From an uncultured Dokdonia sp. (lineage in GTDB: Bacteria; Bacteroidota; Bacteroidia; Flavobacteriales; Flavobacteriaceae), in NCBI RefSeq assembly GCF_947492535.1, contig NZ_CANLNH010000005.1, forward strand, positions 186,001 through 250,000: DNA of 64,000 nucleotides, in the 5' to 3' direction. Made by a program: the position numbers and the translations under genes. The notes below the pieces were generated by a model that saw only the letters and a list, made by a program, of their open reading frames with translations, was not told the origin of the DNA and did not search any database. This document shows, piece after piece, positions 27,129 through 36,008 of this stretch (positions are counted from its first letter, which is position 1; the number at the start of each line of letters is the position of its first letter).

Positions 27129-27962
27129 ATGTTAGAAATTGGAAAATACCATAGAATGAGAATAGATAGAGAGACAGAACCAGGTCTTTTCTTATCTAAT
27201 GAAGCGGGTGATGATGTATTATTGCCTAATAAATATGTCCCAACAGAATATAAAATATGGGATGAATTAGATGTCTATGTGTACCTAGACCATGAAGAAC
27301 GTCCAGTTGCAACAACATTAAAACCATATATAGAACTTAATAGTTTTGGATACTTACGCTGTACCACAGTATCTAAAATAGGTGCTTTTTTAGATTGGGG
27401 TTTAGAAAAAGAACTCTTTGTTCCTTTTGCACAACAAGCAAGACCAATGAAGGAAGGAAGTTGGTATATCGTATACATGTACCTTGATCAAAAAACCAAC
27501 AGACTTGCTGCAACAAGTAAGACTATAAAGTATCTTTCTAATGATCAGATAGATGTTAAAAAATTTGATAAAGTAGATTTACTAATTTCTCATATTACAG
27601 ATCGTGGTGCAAATGCCATTGTAAACTCTAAATACAGAGGTCTTATTTATAAAGAAGATATTTTTGAAGATATTCGTACGGGAGATCAACTAGAAGGATG
27701 GGTGAAAAAAATACGTCCTGATGGTAAAATAGATATTGTACTTCAAGAAGAAGGTTATAAAAGCATAGAACCTAATGCACAATATATATACGAAGAGTTG
27801 GCTGCTAATGATGGTTTTTTACCATTACACGATAAATCTGATCCAGAAGATATTCAATCTCAATTAGGTCTTAGTAAAAAGAGTTTTAAAAAAGCAATAG
27901 GTACACTATATAGGGATCGTAAGATACTTATTAAAGAAGATGGTATTTATAGCATTGCTTAG
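27129..27962 (+). CDS. cvfB: CvfB-like S1 RNA-binding protein
   Basis: This 277-residue protein has the CvfB/YitL layout: three S1-type OB folds (about 1-65, 70-140 with L-R-C-T-T-V-S-K-I-G-A-F-L-D-W-G-L, and 145-215) and a C-terminal winged helix (about 225-277). Family members bind RNA and affect gene expression after transcription. It lies alone between a terminator and a convergent gene. The symbol is by family similarity only. Confidence 0.85.
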   Translation: MLEIGKYHRMRIDRETEPGLFLSNEAGDDVLLPNKYVPTEYKIWDELDVYVYLDHEERPVATTLKPYIELNSFGYLRCTTVSKIGAFLDWGLEKELFVPFAQQARPMKEGSWYIVYMYLDQKTNRLAATSKTIKYLSNDQIDVKKFDKVDLLISHITDRGANAIVNSKYRGLIYKEDIFEDIRTGDQLEGWVKKIRPDGKIDIVLQEEGYKSIEPNAQYIYEELAANDGFLPLHDKSDPEDIQSQLGLSKKSFKKAIGTLYRDRKILIKEDGIYSIA

Positions 27963-27970
27963 AGAGTTTG

Positions 27971-28393
27971 CTAATTTCTAGCATTATTTGCGGCATAAAC
28001 ACCTGCACAATATGCAGAAAATATATTTCCTCCTGTTGAAGGTTTATAAGCTATATTCTTTACTTCAGATCCATTATCACCAAAAGCATATCTATTATTT
28101 TCGCTTAGAGGTGCTATCGTAATCACTGGGTTTTTGGTATTTTTTGCTTTAAAATTACTTCTTACTGCATAAATAAAAGATTGACTGGCATTATAAATTT
28201 CTTGCCTAGAGCGTGTGTCAAATTTTTTGATCTTAGTAGGGATTTGCTCATTGTTAAGGTCATATGAAAGTAAACTTCTAGTAGTATTAGTAAGTGTTAC
28301 AGCTTTAATTTCAAAACTTGTGGTTTCAAAATCTAATCCCTGAGCAAAACCTACTATAGGAAGAAAAAGGAATACTAAAATTAATTTTTTCAT
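27971..28393 (-). CDS. Secreted hypothetical protein
   Basis: The 140-residue product starts at M-K-K-L-I-L (28393) with a clear signal peptide ending G-F-A-Q (about 1-18). The mature part has no motif I recognise; it is basic and rich in asparagine and serine. A longer start seven codons upstream would spoil the signal peptide. It converges on cvfB with 8 bp between the stops. Confidence 0.6.
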   Translation of the reverse strand: MKKLILVFLFLPIVGFAQGLDFETTSFEIKAVTLTNTTRSLLSYDLNNEQIPTKIKKFDTRSRQEIYNASQSFIYAVRSNFKAKNTKNPVITIAPLSENNRYAFGDNGSEVKNIAYKPSTGGNIFSAYCAGVYAANNARN

Positions 28394-28446
28394 ATGTGTA
28401 GTTTTATATAGCAATCTAATAAATTACTGCAAAAATCACACCATCT

Positions 28447-28860
28447 TTAACATGCTTTTGTTAAAGATAGCGATAGTGAATTAACAGCTTCATTAAGGGA
28501 TTTACATACAATAGCTTTACAGTTAGCTATTTGTTGTTCAAATTTGTACTCATTTAAGCCTTGCTCATCATATATAACAATAGCCGTTGGGTACTTTTTT
28601 TGCGCCAAAGATTTGATTTTTATAAAATCTGCGATTTTTAAAGTGTACTTATGTACTCTATTAGAAATATAACCAAAGCAATTTTTTTGTTCACTATAAT
28701 GACTTAAAAGATGATACGTCTCAGCAATACAATCAAAATCTACAATAGCGTCTTGATTATATTCAACAACTAAAAAATTTTCAAATATAAATACAGTAGC
28801 TTTCTTTAAATAATGGATTTTCTTTATTTCATTTTTTAAACTCGAATCAATCAAATACAT
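28447..28860 (-). CDS. Unknown small protein, tandem paralogue B
   Basis: A 137-residue cytoplasmic protein, clearly similar along its full length to the next gene (shared F-E-N-F-L-V, D-F-D-C, G-Y-I-S-N-R-V-H-K-Y-T and Y-D-E). The pattern of short strands and helices resembles the SpoIIAA/STAS-like or 'DUF' proteins seen in Bacteroidota, but the function is unknown. It has its own -7 box at 28939. Confidence 0.65.
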   Translation of the reverse strand: MYLIDSSLKNEIKKIHYLKKATVFIFENFLVVEYNQDAIVDFDCIAETYHLLSHYSEQKNCFGYISNRVHKYTLKIADFIKIKSLAQKKYPTAIVIYDEQGLNEYKFEQQIANCKAIVCKSLNEAVNSLSLSLTKAC

Positions 28861-28891
28861 AAAATATACTATTATGTTTTACAAGTGATTA

Positions 28892-28917
28892 CCCTTAAAA
28901 GTTAGCTGTGTTTTAAG
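28892..28917. repeat. Inverted repeat in the leader of paralogue B
   Basis: CCTTAAAA and TTTTAAGG flank a 10-base loop between the -7 box and the start codon. On the plus strand a T tract follows, on the minus strand none does, so in this gene's RNA it is a leader hairpin. Its role is unknown. Confidence 0.4.
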
Positions 28918-28938
28918 GTTTTTTTATTGATTGGTGCG

Positions 28939-28946
28939 CAAAAATA
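28939..28946 (-). promoter_or_regulatory. -7 element of paralogue B
   Basis: The minus strand reads TATTTTTG, exact TAnnTTTG, 79 bp before the start and just after the stop of paralogue A. It shows that the two paralogues can be transcribed separately. Confidence 0.5.
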
Positions 28947-28974
28947 CGATATGTAACTAGTACGTTAAGACATT

Positions 28975-29394
28975 TTAATGTAGTTTAACATTAAGTATAT
29001 TATTTGTTAAATATGTAACTGCTTTATCTAATGATTCACATAAAATAGCCTGACAATTGTTTACTTGTTTTTCAAACTTAAATGTGTTCTCACCTTCTTC
29101 ATCGTAAGTAACTACAGCCATAGGATATGCTTTTTGACCTAGCGATTTTGTTTTCATAAAATCAGCCACTTTTACAGTGTATTTATGAACTCTATTAGAA
29201 ATATAACCAAACGATTGTTTGTTTTCACTATAAGAATTAAGATAATGGTAAAGCTGAACAAAACAATCAAAATCTATGATTGCTCCTTCTTTAAATTCGG
29301 AAACCAAAAAATTTTCAAAAACGTAGATCGTTCCATTAGAAAGTTGATGAACTTTTTTCACCTCTTTGTTTATAGCTGAATTTTCTAAATACAT
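28975..29394 (-). CDS. Unknown small protein, tandem paralogue A
   Basis: A 139-residue relative of the gene beside it, with the shared core Y-I-S-N-R-V-H-K-Y-T-V-K-V-A-D-F (about 64-79) and the same spacing of conserved cysteines near 43 and 116. No signal peptide or known domain is seen. Tandem duplication followed by divergence is the simplest origin. Confidence 0.65.
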   Translation of the reverse strand: MYLENSAINKEVKKVHQLSNGTIYVFENFLVSEFKEGAIIDFDCFVQLYHYLNSYSENKQSFGYISNRVHKYTVKVADFMKTKSLGQKAYPMAVVTYDEEGENTFKFEKQVNNCQAILCESLDKAVTYLTNNILNVKLH

Positions 29395-29415
29395 ACCCCA
29401 ATATTTATTAGACTA

Positions 29416-29423
29416 CAAAGGTA
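29416..29423 (-). promoter_or_regulatory. -7 element of paralogue A
   Basis: The minus strand reads TACCTTTG, exact TAnnTTTG, about 22 bp before the start codon. No -33 TTG at normal spacing. Confidence 0.5.
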
Positions 29424-29538
29424 GCATACACTCCTTTTTATTATGTACGCATAGTAAAATAAATAACTAATAATCGATGAAAAGATTGATTTTATCGATT
29501 AAGTGTTTTGAATCAGCACTTTTGGAGCTTGGTTTGTA

Positions 29539-30672
29539 TTATAGCTTTATTTTTTTTGAAATGTTTTTTGGTAGGCCTTCTTTATGCATTAGTACAGAAA
29601 TGGCTTTAAGACGTATGTATGAAACACTCATGTATACATACCCTTCATACGCTGTACGGTCAGGATTTGTTCCCCAAGAGTTTTTTACTTTATAATAGAT
29701 CGTCCCATGTTGATCTTTAGCTTTTCCAGTAATATGCATCAAGTGATCATCAGTAGTATTGTAGTTTTCAAATTCATCTTGGCGATATTGTTGCGTAATC
29801 ACTTTTTCTTCCTCAGGTCCTAATACAGCAAGTTTTGCATTTTCTTTTTGAGCAGGAATTACAGCAACGCCTTGTTTGGAGGAAAAAGAGAGTTCGCTTA
29901 CATCACAGTCTAATGTGATGGTATAACCATTTTCTAATGCATGATCAATACTTTCTATAAATTCATCTAGTTGTACATTGTAAAAAGACCCATTAGAAAA
30001 ATTATCAGGTATATTTAGAATAAATGAGCTATACAATGGCGCATGCGTAAAAGATGTAAGAGAGATATATTCACTCGGTTTTATTCCCATTTCATCGGAG
30101 AATTCTTTGGGAGTATATCTTTTATTCTCAAATGAAAAATCTTTCACTTGTTCTCCTAAATACGTATCAAGAACAGCATTTACAGCAGGTTTCCATTTTT
30201 TACTTAATCTACGGCCTGGATTTTCTATATAAGCGTTAAGCATTGCTTCTACAACAGTTACCATTTCTGCATGGTTATGGTTGTTTTCGGTAGGGGCAAG
30301 ACCAGTGTATGCATCTATAGGTACAAGTCCAAATCTAGCAACGCTATTTATCACATCATGAGCAAGACCCCCTTCACTAAATTGTGCTTTCCCTTGCCTC
30401 ATTACATAATTTTCTGCTTTTGCAGGGTAGGTATTACGTACAGTATACATTTCAGAAAGGTCTACTTTTTTACCAGTGATACGTCCAATTTCGCTTTCTA
30501 AAAATGATGAGGTAGAAAAACTCCAACAAGTGCCTGTATTACCTTGACTTATGACTGGATTAGCGTCTAAATCTATCAGGTCAGTAAATACATATTGAGC
30601 GTTTGTGTCTTGTGCTAATACCGCTTTCGCGAAAGCAAAAACAAGAATAATACAAAAGGTGAACTTTTTCAT
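29539..30672 (-). CDS. Exported C1B cysteine peptidase (bleomycin hydrolase/PepC-like)
   Basis: A papain-fold peptidase of the C1B group. The catalytic Cys is C49 in G-N-T-G-T-C-W-S-F, His is in D-D-H-L-M-H-I-T-G (near 316), and Asn in V-K-N-S-W-G (near 333). Unlike cytoplasmic PepC it has a signal peptide (1-20, ending L-A-Q), so it acts in the periplasm or outside. At 377 residues it is shorter than PepC (about 450). The palindrome encodes F-A-F-A-K-A inside the signal peptide. Confidence 0.88.
   Translation of the reverse strand: MKKFTFCIILVFAFAKAVLAQDTNAQYVFTDLIDLDANPVISQGNTGTCWSFSTSSFLESEIGRITGKKVDLSEMYTVRNTYPAKAENYVMRQGKAQFSEGGLAHDVINSVARFGLVPIDAYTGLAPTENNHNHAEMVTVVEAMLNAYIENPGRRLSKKWKPAVNAVLDTYLGEQVKDFSFENKRYTPKEFSDEMGIKPSEYISLTSFTHAPLYSSFILNIPDNFSNGSFYNVQLDEFIESIDHALENGYTITLDCDVSELSFSSKQGVAVIPAQKENAKLAVLGPEEEKVITQQYRQDEFENYNTTDDHLMHITGKAKDQHGTIYYKVKNSWGTNPDRTAYEGYVYMSVSYIRLKAISVLMHKEGLPKNISKKIKL
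30623..30636. repeat. Palindrome copy 8 (in C1B peptidase gene)
   Basis: GCTTTCGCGAAAGC, 14 bp perfect. Read as A-F-A-K-A in the signal peptide. Confidence 0.9.
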
Positions 30673-30719
30673 TTCTATGAATACGAATAAAGGGTTATTT
30701 TTACGCTAAAATAAGGTTT

Positions 30720-31559
30720 ATGATACATCCTGAATGGAAAACTGCCAAAGAATATACAGATATAACGTATAAGAAAAGCAACGGAGTAGCTAGAATAGCA
30801 TTTAACAGACCTAATGTGCGTAATGCATTTCGTCCTAAAACTACCAGTGAGTTATATGATGCATTTTATGATGCAAATGAAGATACCTCTATAGGGGTCG
30901 TTTTACTTTCTGCAGAAGGACCTTCTACAAAAGATGGTGTATATAGTTTTTGTAGCGGAGGAGATCAAAATGCTAGAGGTAAAGAAGGGTATGTAGGAGA
31001 AGATGGATATCATAGACTTAATATCTTAGAAGTACAGCGTTTAATACGTTTTATGCCTAAGGCAGTGATTGCGGTAGTTCCGGGATGGGCAGTAGGAGGA
31101 GGACATAGCTTGCATGTAGTGTGTGATTTAACACTGGCAAGTAAAGAACACGCTATCTTTAAGCAAACAGATGCTGATGTAACAAGCTTTGATGGAGGAT
31201 ACGGATCTGCATATCTAGCAAAAATGGTGGGGCAGAAAAAAGCTAGAGAAATTTTCTTTTTAGGGCGTAATTATTCTGCACAAGACGCTTATGAAATGGG
31301 AATGGTAAATGCTGTAATCCCTCATGAAGAACTAGAAGGTACCGCATATCAATGGGCACAAGAGATATTAGCAAAGTCTCCAATTTCTATAAAGATGCTC
31401 AAATTTGCCATGAATCTTACAGATGATGGTATGGTAGGACAGCAAGTATTTGCAGGAGAAGCTACCCGACTAGCTTATATGACAGACGAAGCCAAAGAGG
31501 GAAGAAATGCATTCTTGGAGAAGCGAGCGCCTAATTTTGATAAAAAATGGATTCCTTAA
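30720..31559 (+). CDS. menB: 1,4-dihydroxy-2-naphthoyl-CoA synthase
   Basis: A crotonase-family enzyme that closes the second ring in menaquinone synthesis. Family marks are F-N-R-P-N-V-R-N-A-F near 24, the C-S-G-G-D-Q loop near 80, P-G-W-A-V-G-G-G-H-S near 120 and S-F-D-G-G-Y-G-S near 158. The 279-residue length fits. It stands apart from the other men genes. Its stop overlaps the end of the convergent SGNH gene by 4 bp. Confidence 0.95.
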   Translation: MIHPEWKTAKEYTDITYKKSNGVARIAFNRPNVRNAFRPKTTSELYDAFYDANEDTSIGVVLLSAEGPSTKDGVYSFCSGGDQNARGKEGYVGEDGYHRLNILEVQRLIRFMPKAVIAVVPGWAVGGGHSLHVVCDLTLASKEHAIFKQTDADVTSFDGGYGSAYLAKMVGQKKAREIFFLGRNYSAQDAYEMGMVNAVIPHEELEGTAYQWAQEILAKSPISIKMLKFAMNLTDDGMVGQQVFAGEATRLAYMTDEAKEGRNAFLEKRAPNFDKKWIP

Positions 31560-32476
31560 TTGATTAATTTATCTAAAAGTTTGGTAAACTTTTCAGCTCC
31601 TTGTGTACTTAGATGATTATTATCTCTATGATCTTTTAAGTTGTAATCGTTATTTGAGTTTGCATCGATATGTTGTACATTATATTTAGCGATAATCATA
31701 GATAACACGCTATCTTTTCTATGAAGTACTTCAGGAATTCTTTGTTCTTTAAACCGTTTTGTCGTAGGGGTTTCTAATAAAATGATTTTATACTTGTTTT
31801 CAGTACAAAAGTCTAGGATATCTTCAAGTTTATTTACATTTTGAGAGACATATTCTGGATGAGGTATTGTAGGGGTTATATGGATAGGTTGCTTTATAAT
31901 CGTTAAGCTATCATAGTTATGTGTATAGAATAATGCTCTCTCTATGTTTTTATTATACCCATAGACATTACAATCTACTTTAGTTGTTCCTTTTTTATGC
32001 TCATTTATTTTAGTAGAATAATAATTTGGAAAACTTATATATAAAAAATTGTCTTTGAAGTATGTGAATTTATCAGACACGGTTGCTCCAAAATAGTGGC
32101 GATACATGCTATTTTTCCATGTGTCTTTTTGGTTTGGGGCTGTCTCAAAATGTCCATAAGATATAGGAATTATAACAGTTTTTAAGGACGGTAGGGTAGG
32201 TCCTACTTGCTCTAATAATCTAGAACTTACATAATAATCTTGATCAGGGAAAGCAATATTTAATGTCTTTTGAGATAAAAACTCTGGATTAATAGCATCT
32301 CTGTTTTGAGAAGCTCCCAAAACTAATACTTCAATATCTTCTTTGTTTTTTTTATAATAATCTGATTTAATTTTTGGAGTAAGTGGGAGGTTACGTGTAT
32401 AATTCTCGACAAGAGCATATCCTATGACTACGGGAATCAAAAAAATACAAATCTGTATGACGAATTTTTTAATCAT
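31556..32476 (-). CDS. SGNH/AlgJ-DltD-like membrane-anchored protein
   Basis: One N-terminal membrane segment (about 5-25) anchors a 280-residue periplasmic domain. L-V-L-G-A-S-Q-N (about 51-58) and the C-terminal D-N-N-H-L-S (about 288-293) match blocks I and V of SGNH hydrolases, as in the AlgX/AlgJ and DltD partners of MBOAT enzymes. It starts at the last base of the MBOAT gene, so the two form one acetyl-transfer system. The acceptor polymer is unknown. Confidence 0.7.
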   Translation of the reverse strand: MIKKFVIQICIFLIPVVIGYALVENYTRNLPLTPKIKSDYYKKNKEDIEVLVLGASQNRDAINPEFLSQKTLNIAFPDQDYYVSSRLLEQVGPTLPSLKTVIIPISYGHFETAPNQKDTWKNSMYRHYFGATVSDKFTYFKDNFLYISFPNYYSTKINEHKKGTTKVDCNVYGYNKNIERALFYTHNYDSLTIIKQPIHITPTIPHPEYVSQNVNKLEDILDFCTENKYKIILLETPTTKRFKEQRIPEVLHRKDSVLSMIIAKYNVQHIDANSNNDYNLKDHRDNNHLSTQGAEKFTKLLDKLIN

Positions 32477-33915
32477 TAAAATTGAAAATAAATAAAGGCT
32501 TCTTGAGGTCTTCCATATCTAATAATCGCAAATATCAAGAAATAATACATACTCCATCGTACTACTTTTGGAAATACACCTTCCAGTTTCATAAATGGAT
32601 GTGTATATTTTTTTCTCCACACTTCTGCTATAACCATAATCGCTAGAAACCCTATTTTTCTACCAATAATAAGGTCAAGGTCATAAAAAGCAACATTCTG
32701 AGTAATTACTTCTTTAAGCATTAAAATAGTTTTATTTAAGGAGCTTGCGCGAAAGAAAATCAAAGATACTACCAGAAAGGTTACGGTATAAAATTTTGAC
32801 CAAATCACACCCGTTTCTAACCATTGGTGTAATTTTATTTTTTTTCCTTTACTCGTAATCGTAGTTCCTTCTATAACGATAAGAACCCCATGTAATAAAC
32901 CAAAAGCAAGGTAGGTCCAATTAGCTCCATGCCATAGTCCTATCATTCCCATTGTTATCAAAAGGCTTATAGCTTTTCTAGATGGTTTTGAAAAAAATCG
33001 TAACGCTTTTCCTTGAGCTAATGGTACATATACATAATCTTGAAACCATTTTGATAAGGTAATATGCCATCTACGCCAGAAACCTGTAACGCTATTGGCT
33101 AGATATGGAAGTTTAAAGTTTGTACTTAAATCAAATCCGAACAACTTTGCAGTTCCTATGGCTATATCTGAATATCCAGAAAAATCTGCATATAGTTGGA
33201 ATAAGAATAAGAAAGCACCGTAGATGATCGTAATTGAACCATAGTCTTCTGGGTGACTATATATGGCAAATACTGCAACGCCAATATTGTCTGCAACGAC
33301 TATTTTCTTAAAGAGTCCCCAAAGTAATTGACGTAGTCCATCTTTTGCTTTATCATAACTAAAAGAGCGTTCTTTACTAAACTGAGGTAATAACTTACTA
33401 GCACGTTCTATAGGACCAGCTACCAACTGCGGAAAGAAACTCACAAAACATAAGAATTTTAGAATGTCTTGAGTTGGCTCAATTTTTTTGCGATATACAT
33501 CTATGGTATAGCCTATGGTTTGAAAAGTGTAAAAACTAAGACCTACAGGAATAATAATATCTAGTGTTGTAAACGTATTTTCTGGAAGTTCGAATAGTGT
33601 TTTTAAGTTGTCTAGAAAGAAATTGTAATACTTAAAGACAAATAAGACCCCGAGATTCCAACTAAGACTACTATATAACCAGAGTCGCCTTTTTTGTTGT
33701 GTTTTGGCTTTACTGATATAGTTACCAGCATAAAAATCTACCAATGAGCTTGCAAGTATGAGTGCTAAAAAACGCCAATCCCAAACCCCATAAAAGAAAT
33801 AACTCGCAATAAGTAATACCGTATTTTGACCTTGTATACGTTTACTGCCTACTATCCAATAGAGGATAAAGACAATAGGTAAAAAGAGTCCAAAATCAAA
33901 GGAGTTAAATAACAC
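32476..33915 (-). CDS. MBOAT-family O-acyltransferase (AlgI/DltB-like)
   Basis: A multi-pass membrane protein of 479 residues that passes acyl groups across the membrane to a cell-surface polymer. Family motifs are F-S-G-Y-S-D-I-A-I-G near 246, G-F-W-R-R-W-H-I near 276 and G-L-W-H-G-A-N-W near 320 with the key histidine. The start is a GTG (M-L-F-N-S), typical in sequence for AlgI. It forms a two-gene unit with the SGNH partner. Exopolysaccharide acetylation is the likely role. Confidence 0.9.
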   Translation of the reverse strand: MLFNSFDFGLFLPIVFILYWIVGSKRIQGQNTVLLIASYFFYGVWDWRFLALILASSLVDFYAGNYISKAKTQQKRRLWLYSSLSWNLGVLFVFKYYNFFLDNLKTLFELPENTFTTLDIIIPVGLSFYTFQTIGYTIDVYRKKIEPTQDILKFLCFVSFFPQLVAGPIERASKLLPQFSKERSFSYDKAKDGLRQLLWGLFKKIVVADNIGVAVFAIYSHPEDYGSITIIYGAFLFLFQLYADFSGYSDIAIGTAKLFGFDLSTNFKLPYLANSVTGFWRRWHITLSKWFQDYVYVPLAQGKALRFFSKPSRKAISLLITMGMIGLWHGANWTYLAFGLLHGVLIVIEGTTITSKGKKIKLHQWLETGVIWSKFYTVTFLVVSLIFFRASSLNKTILMLKEVITQNVAFYDLDLIIGRKIGFLAIMVIAEVWRKKYTHPFMKLEGVFPKVVRWSMYYFLIFAIIRYGRPQEAFIYFQF

Positions 33916-33991
33916 AGGGGTTTCTTATAATTAGCCAGCGCAATATAAAAAATAGAATGATAAAGCGTCTAGCTTTTACTTATGTAAAAAA

Positions 33992-34021
33992 TAAAGGCTA
34001 TCAAAATTTTGATAGCCTTTA
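33992..34021 (-). terminator. Terminator of the MAM-like lipoprotein gene
   Basis: A 30-bp perfect palindrome (arms beginning TAAAGGCTATCAAAA) followed on the minus strand by TTTTTT. It separates the lipoprotein gene from the MBOAT gene. Confidence 0.8.
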
Positions 34022-34044
34022 TATATGTTAAAGAGAAAACGTTC

Positions 34045-35541
34045 TTAGTTTCCAGAGATAGTTACATTATCAAATGCAACATCTTCATCAGTACCCGTAA
34101 GGTGTTCTATAAAGAAACGTATGCTTACTGTAGGAGCTGCTCCTGGGTTTGCAAATGACCCTGATAATTCTCTAAAATTATTGCCAAGTACTATAGTGGC
34201 ATCTCCTAGACCATCATTTTCAGGATCAAAACCTGCAGGAGTATTACTTGTTGCTGTTGTTGGAGATATAGAGAATACAGGAGTCCATGTAGCTCCACTA
34301 TTAAACGAATATTCTACTCGTAATTCTGAAGTATTACCAAATCCATCCCAAGATACTGGTGCGCCTTCTGCAAAAAGGGCACTTACTGTAATCGTACTGA
34401 ATCCCATAGTAGATACATCATTCCAATTTATAGAAATAAAATCTGTACTAGTGTTGTAAGATCCTACGCCATCAGTGTCATTTACTCCAAAAAAACGATC
34501 TCCTTGAAAACCTGCAAAACTATTATTACCAGCCGCTAAATTTGATAATGCAACACGACCAACATAATCTTCTTCAGAAATAGATTCAGAAATATCTTCA
34601 ACTATTACTCCAAAGTCTGGTGAGCTAGGAAATTCATCACGTAGTATATATCCAGTACTTGAAGGAGTTCCAGATACAGTTTCAAAATTTTCAAATAGTA
34701 AAGTTGTTAAAGGAGGAGGACAATCACCACTAATATTACTAGTGAAATCACCTCCAACGGTTCCTATTGTACTAGAGTTCCAAGTCCAAGTTCCTGACGC
34801 TGTAGAGCAATCATCTCCTCCAGAAGGACCATTATTAAAGGTATGTGTTCCACTCCAAGTGACAGGACCGCCACCAGGATTAAAGGCAGTGCCCGTTACT
34901 CCAGGTACAGTACCACTATTTAAATTACAAGTAGTTTGATCCCCATTATCAGAACATCCAGATTGTGTTGCAACTCCATTATAAACAGTTCCTGCAAGTG
35001 TCGTTTGTGATGTTACAGTAGAATTTCCATCCATATCTGCTGCAGAAACTAAAAAATTAAATGTTTGAGTGCTACCATTATCTAATGGCGCTGGGCAATC
35101 TATACATATAAAAGTTCCTAAAATAGGATTTAACGGTGCTCTCGTTGAACTTTGTCCTACTAAAATAGAACTCTCAGCACCTCTAAACGTAACAGCTTCT
35201 ATTTCCATAATTTCTTCCTCTGCTCCCGTAGTCATTGTAAAAGAAAGCTCATTTGATGTAAATTCAATTTCTTTTCTGTTACCTACATCTATAATTTGAT
35301 CTGTAAAGATACTTACCACTTCTCCTGTAGATAAGGTAAGGGTACCAGTAGCAGAAAGTTTATCTTCAGAAAGTGTTACATCTAATGCTCCTCTCGTTAG
35401 TCCATCTGTAGTTGTAAATACTCCTTTGTAATTTTCAAGGACTACTTCTAGGTTTGTTCCTTCGTCAAGTGTTGTTTCTTCTTCTACACTACATGCTATA
35501 CATAGCATCATAATAAAAGCAAATAAGGATAATTTTTTCAT
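34045..35541 (-). CDS. Secreted lipoprotein with beta-sandwich C-terminus
   Basis: The lipobox C-I-A-C17 ends the signal peptide. Residues 25-140 form a small beta domain, and the middle part (about 145-280) is rich in Ser, Thr and Gly with paired cysteines. The last 210 residues (starting L-L-F-E-N-F-E-T) resemble the jelly-roll 'choice-of-anchor' or MAM-like domains of Bacteroidota surface proteins. No T9SS sorting domain is present. The function is unknown. Confidence 0.7.
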   Translation of the reverse strand: MKKLSLFAFIMMLCIACSVEEETTLDEGTNLEVVLENYKGVFTTTDGLTRGALDVTLSEDKLSATGTLTLSTGEVVSIFTDQIIDVGNRKEIEFTSNELSFTMTTGAEEEIMEIEAVTFRGAESSILVGQSSTRAPLNPILGTFICIDCPAPLDNGSTQTFNFLVSAADMDGNSTVTSQTTLAGTVYNGVATQSGCSDNGDQTTCNLNSGTVPGVTGTAFNPGGGPVTWSGTHTFNNGPSGGDDCSTASGTWTWNSSTIGTVGGDFTSNISGDCPPPLTTLLFENFETVSGTPSSTGYILRDEFPSSPDFGVIVEDISESISEEDYVGRVALSNLAAGNNSFAGFQGDRFFGVNDTDGVGSYNTSTDFISINWNDVSTMGFSTITVSALFAEGAPVSWDGFGNTSELRVEYSFNSGATWTPVFSISPTTATSNTPAGFDPENDGLGDATIVLGNNFRELSGSFANPGAAPTVSIRFFIEHLTGTDEDVAFDNVTISGN

Positions 35542-36008
35542 GGTAATTAAGAATAGGTTAATAGTTTCAAGCGCTAAAGTACTTTTTTTTATTTATAAAT
35601 CATATAATCAACATCTTAAGTTATATGTTTTTCTATGCGTTTTGGATAGAAAAACCAGAGGTAGTATGAAAAATATATGATTATAGTATAATAGAAAGTG
35701 AATAGTTTGATGAGCGCATAAGCCTCCCCCAAGGATTACACATTCCTATTATCATTGCAAAAATAGAAACTAGATTAATGAAAAAAACAGGTGTTTTTAC
35801 CTGTTTTTTTAGAGATACTATTTTAGCGCATTAAGCGCTATCTTCATTTTTGTAAAACATTAGAAATACACTTTATTGTCTATATTGTTTGTTTATAGTT
35901 GGTTATGATGTTTTCTAAGTCCTAGAACAAAATAACTAGTAACATATACCAAAAATGGATATACTATATATTAAAATCTTTGTAGTTGTAATATAGTGTA
36001 GTTTCGTT
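35542..36008. other. 467-bp intergenic region with several hairpins
   Basis: No credible coding frame. It holds an inverted repeat at 35627-35655 (GTTTTTCTAT / ATAGAAAAAC), a minus-strand TATTTTTG at 35758-35765, a bidirectional terminator at 35781-35810 and a palindrome at 35824-35840. A small RNA on the minus strand between about 35750 and 35627 is possible. Confidence 0.4.
35781..35810. terminator. Bidirectional terminator
   Basis: A 12-bp stem (AAAAAAACAGGT and its complement) with a 6-base loop; A and T tracts lie on both sides, so it can act on either strand. Downstream of mutB's neighbourhood, it serves no obvious gene. Confidence 0.6.

Noticed and set aside
32744-32754. CTTGCGCGAAA in the MBOAT gene as a palindrome copy
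   Set aside because: It has one mismatch in the core; it may be a decayed copy but is not counted.
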